A DNA stretch of 64,000 bases from assembly GCA_017591395.1 (NCBI GenBank), contig WEDG01005060.1, positions 1-64,000 of the forward strand, written 5' to 3'. Position numbers and translations under genes: made by a program. The first letter of the stretch is position 1; the number at the start of each line of letters is the position of its first letter. A model generated the notes under the pieces. It was not told where the DNA came from and ran no database searches. It saw only the letters and a list, made by a program, of their open reading frames with translations. This document shows, in pieces, positions 55,801 through 64,000 of this stretch. This stretch comes from Schistocephalus solidus. Its lineage: Eukaryota; Platyhelminthes; Cestoda; Diphyllobothriidea; Diphyllobothriidae.

Positions 55801-56652
55801 AATGAGTAAAAACTGTAACTGCTGGGTTATAATGCAAGCACCGGCTGCAACACAAATGAAACTGGGTGTGCACGCTTTATCAGTAATTGGAAACTCATGG
55901 AAACACGGCTGTCAACAAAGGGACGAGATGGAAACTTTATGAGAAACTTCAGAGCCCACGACTGCCCGCAAGCATCCGTTGAAAAGAATCAGATGTCAAG
56001 AAGGAAGCGAAAGGAAGATTAGTCTGCCGAAATCAAGGGAGAGCATTCAGTATCTGGTCTTTGAAGCCGTGGTTGGATCCCTCCTGGAAGTCAGAAGCTG
56101 AGTTTCTATTAAACCTGAATCACCAATCTACCAAAAAACCGTATTCCCAACCAGTGAGAAATCGGTCACTGTCTACCGACTCCAGCGAAGTTGTGGAGTG
56201 TGCAATTACATTGCACAAACAGGCTGACGATCGCCAACGGGAGTGCATGACCCTCAGAGCCAAGGTTGGACTAAGAGTCGGAGGCAGCATCCCACTCTGG
56301 GCACAGTGGACACATCTTCAACTTTGACATTTTTACGATTGAAGAGCATTGCGGACTAAAATGGCCAATTCGGGCTTATCAGCCATTATCAACCAGCAAA
56401 ACCCAACTTGAAGCTCTAAGCCGCAACTTGTTGATTAGAATTCCAATGCCCTAACCCATTTCCTTCTTAACGTGAGACAGTAACGATGAGAAGCAATCGG
56501 GACAGCCGTTATCAACGCTGGAAAGGAAGGCAAGGGCGAATCAGCTCACCGTGAAACAGCTCCGATTCAGCCCCACACTCGACCTAAGCATAAACAAAAG
56601 TGCACCCTATGTGGAAAATCGCAACTCGAAACATCAGACCTTGAGTAAATCT
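52888..56652. other. Long stretch without a supported gene
   Basis: Frames of 60-90 codons at 54,201-54,407, 54,599-54,790 and 54,798-55,052 (-) and 56,061-56,327 (+) have no family motif and no phase-consistent splice partners that I could find. No LINE, satellite or RNA gene was recognised. It may be single-copy intergenic or intronic DNA. Confidence 0.45.
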
Positions 56653-56660
56653 CTCTAAGT
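56653..56660 (+). repeat. 8-bp target-site duplication of the hAT element, left (CTCTAAGT)
   Basis: CTCTAAGT directly precedes the CAGAGGT terminus and is repeated exactly at 57518-57525. Eight bases is the signature duplication of hAT transposons. Confidence 0.85.
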
Positions 56661-57517
56661 CAGAGGTAAGCAAAATCCGGCCTTTAGACCAGATACGGCC
56701 TAGCTAGTATTGCAGTCCGGCCTAACGCCCCCTTGTTATTTATTGTTGGATCCGGCCTAATCAGCTCTTCCCTACACGAACTAAACCTGATGCTTCAAGG
56801 ACGTGATGTGCTCATCACGAACATGGAAGCCCACGTGCAGGCATTCGAATCAGAGCTGATTCTATGGCAGAAACAGCTGGATAAGGGCGACTATGTCCAT
56901 GTCCCGCAACTCGTCAAGTTTGATGCAGCCCTTGTTAACACCAAAGAATGCATCAGTGTGTTGTCAACCCTGTGGAATGAATTCTCTTCACGCCTCACTG
57001 ATGTGCGTTCTCATTTGCAAGAGTTCAAGATTGTCAGCACTCCTTTTGACTTTCCCTATGACGACGCCTCCTCTGATATGCAATTGGAATTGATTGAGCT
57101 GCAGACTTCGGACGTTCTCTTGTCCAAGTTTACTTCGTGCACTACTCTCATTGACTTCTACCGCCAGCTGCCACATGCTCAGTTTCCAATGTTGTTAGCC
57201 CATGCCAAGCGCGTGATCGCAATATTTGGTAGTACTTATTCGTGCGAGCAGCTGTTCTCGAAAATGAATTTTTGTGAGAACAAGCTGCTCTCTTAGCTCA
57301 CTGACAATCGCCTTAATGACATTCTGTTGCTGAACTCCTCATAATTAGAACCTGATATTGTATCTGTCTCTAACAGCATGTAACATCATGTTTCCCATTG
57401 ATCGTACTGTATTTTTGAATAATAAACGTTTCCTTGGACACCTTTTTTCTTCTGGCCTAGTGTCCCTACTTGACCTCCTGAAATGGCCTAGCAGTCCGAA
57501 AGGTTTGCCGACCCCTA
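56661..57517 (+). mobile_element. hAT-type DNA transposon, 857 bp, internally deleted
   Basis: The left end is CAGAGGTAAGCAAAATCCGG. The right end, on the reverse strand, is TAGGGGTCGGCAAACCTTTC. They match at 10 of the first 14 bases and share the hAT pattern CAGNGGTNNGCAAA. A perfect 8-bp duplication flanks the element. Inside lies only the C-terminal third of a transposase. The short length and missing N-terminal (BED finger, catalytic) parts show it is a non-autonomous deletion derivative. Confidence 0.88.
56733..57340 (+). pseudogene. C-terminal fragment of a hAT transposase (ZBED/GTF2IRD2-like type)
   Basis: The open part, 187 codons to TAG at 57,294, starts with HELNLMLQGRDVLITNMEAH, a block typical of hAT-derived proteins. 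It includes FESELILWQKQL and LLSKFTSCTTLIDFYRQLP, and ends in the dimerisation region FGSTYSCEQLFSKMNF. After the stop the same frame continues SLTDNRLNDILLLNSS, the expected end of that region. So one nonsense codon plus loss of the N-terminal two thirds disables it. There is no likely start codon of its own. Confidence 0.8.
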
Positions 57518-57525
57518 CTCTAAGT
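57518..57525 (+). repeat. 8-bp target-site duplication of the hAT element, right (CTCTAAGT)
   Basis: Exact repeat of 56653-56660, directly after the GCCGACCCCTA terminus. Confidence 0.85.
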
Positions 57526-58562
57526 GAACACCTTTTTTCGGATGACATGCGACCTAACAATCGCATTTCCACTATTATCGATAGTAGTAGACGTGGACAG
57601 GCAAGTTCCAGGAGTAGTTCAGAAGAGGAAGATGTGTTCGCTGTTTGAAACGACTGATACAAAGTTCTAAGACACGTGGATGGAAAGTCGTGTAATTTTA
57701 CAAAAGTTTGAAAAGGAGTCTCCTAATAGACAAAATAATGCGAAATTCAAAGCTCAGTAAGCGTTCTTAGTGAAACCTTTCCTGAAGATAGCTTCCAGGC
57801 AATTACGTTATTCTTGTTTTCTCAACGAAATAAGTCCTAAAGCGAAGAAAAAAAATTGCGCATGATTAACTACCATTACACTTTCTCGTTAGTTAAACAT
57901 TTTATTAGAAATTAATTGCATGACTTAGTTGTAAATAGCATATAAACCTCAAGTGGGCAATAAACTGGGTTTAATTAAACAGTTTGCAGGTTCCTATGGC
58001 TTACACAGCTAAGAAGACATCAAAAATATTGTAAGAAGACTTCCCTTTTTCGACAAGGGTCTCTTTTCCTAAGAAATTCACTCAACTCTTCCCATCCTCC
58101 TCCAACACGAACCATGACGTTCTTGTTGTAAAATCGAACCAAGTGCGGAAGTCGGCTTCTTCCAAACTATTAAAAGCAGAAAGATTAAAGGAAATGCAAA
58201 TAAAATTTGCTATCCAGCTATCATAGTGAAAAGGGGGACTGTTCGAACACTTTCACATGAAATAAAGAAAAAATAGACACACTAACTACGAATTTATTAA
58301 TTTCCAAAAATTATTCAACTAGCGTTTATTAACCTCTTCAAACTATCTATTCTTTGAACATTATCCTTTGTTTGGGAATGAAGGAACCTTGTGAAAAGTT
58401 GCATTAGGACATCCCACATCTTGCTGTGAAATATAATTAATTTAATCCCCTATTTAATATAGTAAGTGTAATTTGTAACTTAAATTACTCTTGATAGATT
58501 ACCGTATAAAAGTGGGCGCAAGTGGAGTCCTTAATATATTTGACGCTACCATGGGGCTATCA
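57526..58562. other. Probable 3' flank of the 58.6-61.1 kb gene; otherwise nothing recognised
   Basis: AT-rich. On the minus strand an AATAAA stands near 58,325, about 235 bases beyond the stop of the predicted last exon, and could serve as a polyadenylation signal. No other frame or element was seen. Confidence 0.35.
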
Positions 58563-58700
58563 CTAACGAGTTTGATCATACAAACAGGGCATAAAAGGTA
58601 TATTATCCGCGGGGTGAACCACTTGGAAGCATTGATCTAAGTGTAGTAGGGAGTGATAGCTACCGTAAACAGCATTAACTGACAGGTACGGAACTGTGCA
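58563..58700 (-). CDS. Predicted last exon of the unrecognised minus-strand gene
   Basis: The pyrimidine-rich TTGCTTCCGTTTTTCTATC precedes acceptor TGTGCAAG. The exon begins in phase 0 with CTVPYLSVNAVYG, has LLHLDQCFQVVHPADNIPF, and stops at TAG after 45 residues. Confidence 0.5.
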   Translation of the reverse strand, partial: CTVPYLSVNAVYGSYHSLLHLDQCFQVVHPADNIPFMPCLYDQTR

Positions 58701-61117
58701 CTTGCACAGATAGAAAAACGGAAGCAATATGACAGTCCGATGGTTAAATTTAAGTTTTGACTGCAAGTTTAGTATCCATTGGAATTCAGATTACAATTTC
58801 ACTTATATCGAATACCATTACTCTCAATCTGTATGTTACAGGCACATAGTCCACATATTTATTATAAAACTAGTCCATAAAAAGGAGATATCATGATAAC
58901 CAAAATTTCTCTACAATTACTTCTGCTGTTATGTTTCAATTAAGGCCCCTTGTCAACTGCGCAAGAAGATTTTGCAATAATCATGCTGTCTCTAGGACTC
59001 TCAAGCCTGGATTTATATATTTTTTGACTGCAAAAACTATGAAAACCGTAAAGGCATAGAGGCGAATCTGGACCGAGGTTAACGAAAGTCAATATAACAG
59101 CGCACTGATAAAAAAAAATATTAACTTACGGTGTATGTGAAATCCTTGACCCTTTGCATTTTGAAAGGTGGTGTACAAATGCATTCTTTTTGTTCCGAGT
59201 CAATTGCTGACGAAACCACTTCCAAGTCCGTAACACCTTCATGCTGAGAAAAAAAAACATATGCGAAAGAACATAGATGCGATGATGCCAGACCAAAACT
59301 GCCAGCCTAACCAGTACCGTTTTATGTGCACAAGTAGAATAGGTTCTGGAGAGGAAATGTTTTTCATTGTTCAAGTGAATACGTTGATCGATTTTGCAGT
59401 TATAGTATCAGTGTTCAATGCGGTTGCTGTGTTTAAAGTTCCTGAATATACGCTTGATAGTAAATAAACTAGCAACAGCAAGATGACTGAGTTGCGTAGC
59501 AATCTCGAGACCTGGGTACATTAAAGCGTCTTTTAGCGCCTTGCTTTCATCCACGTCGTAAATTAAAATATCAAACAGAAACCAACCAAATAGAATCAGA
59601 GTAAAAACATTATTCTGGTACCGCTATAAAATGCATAAAACCCAGGTTCTTCTTCTGCCCCTGCAACGTTTTATGCTCACTTGGAAGGATTTTTCATTCT
59701 TCCCCTAAGTAAAGCCATCGGATACATGTCAGTACATCCGCTAGTATTTGCAAAAGGTTTTGTGGAATTTTCGATAGATGCTGCCTAACCCCTCCTAGTT
59801 AGCTACTAAAACTGCAAGAATCGTGCAATTGTGCGGGACTTACAGACTGCCAATTGGAAAAAGACGAGGATGTCCGATCCTGTGTTTCACCGTAGTCGAC
59901 TTTGTCTGCCAACATAAAAATTCGATAAAATTGATATATTCTACATTTATATTAAGCATTTAAATAGAGACTCGCAAGGTTATATGTCGGATATATTAAC
60001 AAACATGTTTCGCATTTATAAAGTCAATTCCCAGAACTCGTTTATGAAAGTCACTTGACTCTCCTTTTCCCATGTGACTGGTTTTTTGGGAAAAGCTGTC
60101 TGGTGGCAGAAACGAGTGAAAGTATAGTTTTGCAGTGGATTATCATGCATTCCTCGTCAACATCAACATCTGATTAAGCCGTGCTACCGAGCATCATTCT
60201 CTAAATGACTTCATGCACAATGGTTTGACAAGAATTGCCTGTGGACACTGAGTAAGATGCCTTTGACAACTGTTTAGAAATGAAAAAGTATAAGAAGCGT
60301 GCTATGGTAACGTAGCATGTGCTAAAGATTTTCCCATTAAATATTAAAAATAAGGTGACGGCCGAAAAGCTATCCAACCAGGGAAGCTCATTTTTCAAAT
60401 GCAGAGAGAGAGAGAGAGAGAGAGAAAATGAACTAGCATTCCTCCAGATTTCAGATATGATAGCTCTAAACCTGGTTAACACCAGTATCTTGAAGTAAAA
60501 TAGATCTTACCGTCTGAATAATTTGCATTTGATTCTATTTCAGTCTCCGGTTGAAAAGAAATACCGGAGTCTAAGGAGGATTCGGCGTTTATTTCCCCGA
60601 TAAATATTGGCTTTTCCAAAAAACACCTAAAATTTGAAAATGCCCGATAGGTGATCATTTACAAATCAAAACTATATGGTATGCAAATAAAAGCCATGAG
60701 CCTTTTTAAATATAGGTATTCAGCTATTATCTTTGGGGGGAAAAGTTTCAGGTTGCCAATTTTGGCAGGAAATATTTGTCCAATAAATGTGCTCAGTTAA
60801 CTTTTTCTCCTATCTTGAATATTACCGGAATCAATAATTCGAGTATGTTAACACATTATGGCTTAAAGTTTTGAAGATAATCATTTTACTTGAGTAATAC
60901 GATTAATTTATCAATATGGCCAAATTCGATGCTTCTAACTCAAACTTATCAGCGAAATGCTTAGCATACACACTAAAAAAATGTACATATTGACTTCCAT
61001 GACTCGGTGGACCGGCAGAACTGCTAACTTCAAGCAAGTTCGGAACTTGCCCTTTGGAAGAGGCGTTGAATGGGTCATTGCATAGGTCAGCTGGTTAGCT
61101 GTGTCATCCATCAGCAC
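58563..61117 (-). CDS. Unrecognised multi-exon host gene, predicted from phase-matched exons; 5' end not found
   Basis: Predicted exons in reading order: 61117-61029 (weakest), 60626-60511, 59903-59844, 59236-59130, and 58700-58563 with TAG. Donors are GTTAGC, GTAAGA, GTAAGT and GTAAGT; acceptors end TTTGAAG, ATTTTAG, GTTGGCAG, CATGAAG and TGTGCAAG. The running phase closes at every junction, giving about 169 residues. Landmarks: YAMTHSTPLPKGKFRTCLK, FLEKPIFIGEINAESSLDSG, VDYGETGSDILVFFQLAV, VTDLEVVSSAIDSEQKECIC and YLSVNAVYGSYHSLLHLDQ. An alternative acceptor at 59,243/59,244 would put a stop in frame, so the one seven bases in is chosen. No domain family is recognised. Another acceptor-led frame at 60,263 was not used. 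Confidence 0.45.
59130..59236 (-). CDS. Exon of the unrecognised minus-strand gene
   Basis: 107 bases, preceded by a strong pyrimidine tract (eight T then CTCAG, with the in-frame AG seven bases further on) and followed by GTAAGT. It encodes VTDLEVVSSAIDSEQKE and CTPPFKMQRVKDFTYT and ends in phase 0. Confidence 0.5.
59844..59903 (-). CDS. Small exon of the unrecognised minus-strand gene
   Basis: 60 bases, acceptor ATGTTGGCAG and donor a perfect GTAAGT. With one base carried in it encodes DKVDYGETGSDILVFFQLAV and carries one base out. Confidence 0.45.
60403..60425 (+). repeat. (AG)n microsatellite
   Basis: About eleven AG dinucleotides without interruption, within the predicted intron of the minus-strand gene. 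Confidence 0.9.
60511..60626 (-). CDS. Exon of the unrecognised minus-strand gene
   Basis: 116 bases, acceptor CAAATTTTAG and donor GTAAGA. The first base completes a codon and the last base is carried over. It encodes an acidic, Ser-rich stretch (EINAESSLDSGISFQPETEI) with no membrane or finger motif. Confidence 0.5.
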
Positions 61118-62280
61118 CTTCAAAACACAAAGTGGAACATACATACATACATTTTTTACCTGGATATGGGTCTTAAAAGGCCACTCTACAGGGAACAAAA
61201 ATACATCTACTTACAATAGTGCACCACGTTGATGACTCAGGGGCAAGTTGTTAACTGACGACTTTTCACCTCTTACGTACGACTGGTAATGGTGGTGACG
61301 AGCTGTTAACTAATAACTGTTCACGTCGTTGAAAGTAATCGATAACGATCTAGTCTTATTACTAACTTGTAACTTTGAACACTATGTACGTATCCGGTAA
61401 AGGCGGTCACAAGTGAGCATCATTCAAAGGTTTGGCAGTTTCAAAGTGAGCTTTTAGTCTGTTTCGGGAATACAAGGACAGGAAAAGAGGGGGCAGTGAA
61501 CGAAGTGATTGTACAAAGTGATGATAATTAAACTTACTACCGGCGTACATTCGGAAATAGTAACTTTATTTGCTTATTAATTTCACCCTATTATGCGACC
61601 TTACATCCAGTACAAATCCGATTTGCATCTAAATGCCTCTTTTCTATTTACTTGCGGGTTTCTAGCCTTTGATAAAATAAAGGGATGAGGCACTGAAATT
61701 AGCGTAGAGCCAAACCGCCTGCTATTCACGCGGCCGCTCCTAGAAAGCGTTATAATACATGCCACATGCCCAACTATTTTAGTTGAGTTCAATAGCATAA
61801 CTACCCACGTGTCCGCAAGTGGCAACTCCTTTTAGTTCAGCTAGATTAAAGTCTGTAACGTGACCAAAGAATAATTAACAAGGTAACTACTTGTACAGAA
61901 GTGCTGTTTAGCAGCCCCTTACCATCTTTGCGTTGTTACAGAAAAGGGAAATCAGTTATGCATCAGAAGGGAAAAGAAAGTGAATATTACGCTAGGAATA
62001 CGATACCATATAGGGTCAAAATCTACGAGTAAAACTTCCTGCTGGATTATTTTACTATAAGTTTATATCTTCTGCATAGCAGTGCAGTTAACGGTGGATT
62101 AGGACTCCAAGGGGTACACAAGCGTCAGACATGTATACTTCTTACATTCCCACTTAGATGAAAATAAGCGTTAGGAAGACCAGTATATCTTATAGATTTT
62201 GCTAATGCATTAATTGGAAGCCACAAAGTGTGGACATGAAATATTTCTTTAATTTCGAATAGTTTAAAGGTCAGATAATT
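61118..62280. other. No feature recognised
   Basis: If the minus-strand gene extends upstream, its next exon should lie here or beyond. I could not find a phase-compatible one. A minus frame of 74 codons at 61,601-61,825 has no motif. Confidence 0.35.
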
Positions 62281-62351
62281 TCAGGAATTGAACCATGGCC
62301 ACCTTCATGTTTAGAACATACGGCGGAGCTTTGAATCAAACAGCTTTACAT
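62281..62351 (-). repeat. Degenerate tRNA-like sequence with a B-box
   Basis: The minus strand has AGCTGTTTGATTCAAAGCTC (D-arm-like), then a partly paired CGTAT-GTTCTAA-ACATG arm with a 7-base loop whose middle TCT would read as an Arg anticodon. TGGTTCAATTCCTG, a good B-box, follows. The T-stem and acceptor stem do not pair, so it is a relic or a pol III element. Confidence 0.35.
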
Positions 62352-64000
62352 GCATACGCGTTAAATTGTTTGAAGTAGTTGTTTAGTCATTGTATTTCTA
62401 TTACACATGATAAGGTAGAGAGCGCGAATAATACCCACAGCACAATATCATATGCACCGAAGAAGTCCTTAGTTATTAGAAGGTAGTTGACCAGACCGTC
62501 ATAATATCAGTTGATATTTATCAACTAACAGCAGCTTCAGTCACTAACGCTTAAGCTGAGACCGAACTGCATCATAACGAAGGTCATGATTTATTTACAA
62601 AAATAAAGACCATTGATAATGGTTTGAATATTTCCACCATTCATTAACTCAGTCTCGTGATATAACATTAAAAAAAAACTGGAGAATACAAATTCCTGAT
62701 ATAATAAACGACAAGGAACGGAAATAAATACCTCCCACAAAATAGTCTTATGCAGTGTACTTGCCTATTGGATTGAAGAAACTTGACAAACGTCAGAAGT
62801 CGCCTCCCAGGCCCGTTGCCGTTACCAGCGCCTTCTTCTGTCGTTGGCTTGGTACAGGCAGTGTTGCTTTCCAAAACAAACCCTTATGCGTTAGGTACCC
62901 CGGTGGTTGGCGTCAAGTCGGCCGTTACGAGCCCCACAGCGTTTTCTTACCTCTTGCATAATGTTTACGATAGGCTTCATTTTCCACAGTCAGTTTCATA
63001 CTTCTCTGTGAACATGTCATCGTAGATCGTTTCTTGTTCTTTCCTCATCTTGGCGGTTGATAATCCAAATAATGGCTTCAGGTTACAGACCATGAGCCCT
63101 GTTTCTGACAACGTCGAGCAAAGCGTCTGGTGCGCATGGGGAGAACATTTTAGTCCACTACGTTATCCGTCTCTCACAGAATCCTTCCTAATCCAGTGAA
63201 TAGATCACCATTGTGAACCCATGCATCTATGGCTTCATTTTGTGCACATGGTACATTGGACATGACAAAAATCGATCGATTTTCTGCGGATGGACAACAA
63301 CACCTGACGGCGAGTGCCAGTGATAGTTTTGAGTCCTTTTTTAGTTTTCTGCTAGTCACTGTCTTGGTTGCAGAAAATTATCCGCTGTCCTTGTTACCAT
63401 GACATTGTCAATGCCAACAACCACTCGATTTTCTTTCTATTTCTATTAGTGCCCAGTTAGCAGCTTCTTGTCTCTTATTTTAGGACCTATAGTGTCGGTT
63501 TACGTTATATCTTCTCGTTTCCGCTGATTTCCGTTTCTTTCTTCGGTTTTCTATTAGTCACCCATTTTTTGTTGTGAAAGCGTTCACTCAGACACCCCCC
63601 AAGTGCCTAATAAGCTTCGAAAGCAATTTACGTTCTGGGTCTGTATGTGCGCACCTGACGGTTACCCAGTATAGCTTTGAACATGCTAGGTTGGCGCATA
63701 AGCCTGGAGCTTGAAACACATGTCCAGGGCTGGCTCAACAGGCTCCTAATTTGCCATGGCGTAAGCGTCATACTCATACGGTCAGTCTTGCTCAATAACC
63801 TCAGACACGCCACTGACTTCTGAAGTCGAGGTGTTAAAATAATAGTTCACCTTCTTAATCTACTATTTACAGCTACCTAAATAAAATAAGTAGATACCCA
63901 ATAGGAAATTTAGATCGATTACTGTGATTTCTGATGTAGCAGGTGGGTAACATGAAGCCGTAGATGCATGGGTGTACAGCGGCCACATAGGCACTATTCC
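62352..64000. other. Little that can be supported; one protein-like plus frame
   Basis: The plus frame about 62,783-63,025 (LLSKTNPYALGTPVVGVKSA, then SYLLHNVYDRLHFPQSVSYF, stop TAG) has a protein-like composition. It is open only from a TGA shortly upstream and has no clear acceptor. Minus frames at 63,174-63,359 and 63,628-63,813 are short. No element was recognised. Confidence 0.3.

Noticed and set aside
60201..60263. Extra exon beginning at 60,263 (acceptor CTAAACAG) between the 60,626 and 59,903 exons
   Set aside because: In the carried phase it runs into TGA before a good donor, and the direct junction to 59,903 keeps phase without it.

Overview
The window is nuclear DNA from an invertebrate animal. 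It has spliced genes with GT-AG introns, several families of non-LTR retrotransposons (LINEs), a DNA transposon, a GC-rich satellite and simple repeats. There are no operons, Shine-Dalgarno sites or dense bacterial coding. The mixture of CR1-type LINEs, tRNA-like relics, a Penelope-like motif and long repeat-filled introns would suit a flatworm, perhaps a large-genome tapeworm. That placement is inference; the sequence alone shows only a metazoan.

Layout. 1-213 is the edge of a roughly 370-bp GC-rich repeat. 214-5.7 kb is mostly non-coding, with a tRNA-like relic near 3.1 kb and an inverted pair of Penelope-like motifs at 3.44-4.06 kb. From 13,225 down to 6,397 on the minus strand lie five exons of maspardin (SPG21), an alpha/beta-hydrolase-fold protein. 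One of its introns holds a four-unit array of the same 370-bp repeat. The N-terminal exons were not found.

13.8-52.9 kb is a retrotransposon graveyard. Four lineages are named here. Family A has copies at 13.8-16.7 (+) and 39.9-43.3 (-) and ends in a CTGAA-type tail. A-like relics are older and diverged. Family B has six copies, all plus strand, at 17.7-21.1, 21.3-22.5, 22.6-23.6, 27.3-31.7, 34.4-36.7 and 49.8-50.4, and ends in AATA/AAATA-type tails. Family D lies at 36.9-39.9 (-) with a 3' fragment at 52.8 (+). Insertions are nested: the full-length B copy at 27.3-31.7 kb splits an older minus-strand LINE, whose two halves can be matched codon by codon across it. All copies carry stops or frameshifts.

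47.9-49.1 kb (-) holds a degenerate, intron-free reading of an unrecognised protein, probably a processed pseudogene, with a degraded ~171-bp tandem repeat beside it. 56.66-57.52 kb is a complete hAT-type element with a perfect 8-bp target duplication and a relic of the transposase dimerisation region. At 61.1-58.56 kb (-) there is a chain of small exons joined by phase-compatible splice sites that ends in a stop. This looks like an unrecognised host gene. The remaining sequence to 64 kb shows little I can support.

The two host genes (SPG21 and the 58.6-61.1 kb gene) are both on the minus strand. All B copies and copy A1 are plus strand, so they would be antisense to SPG21 if its missing 5' exons lie at higher coordinates.
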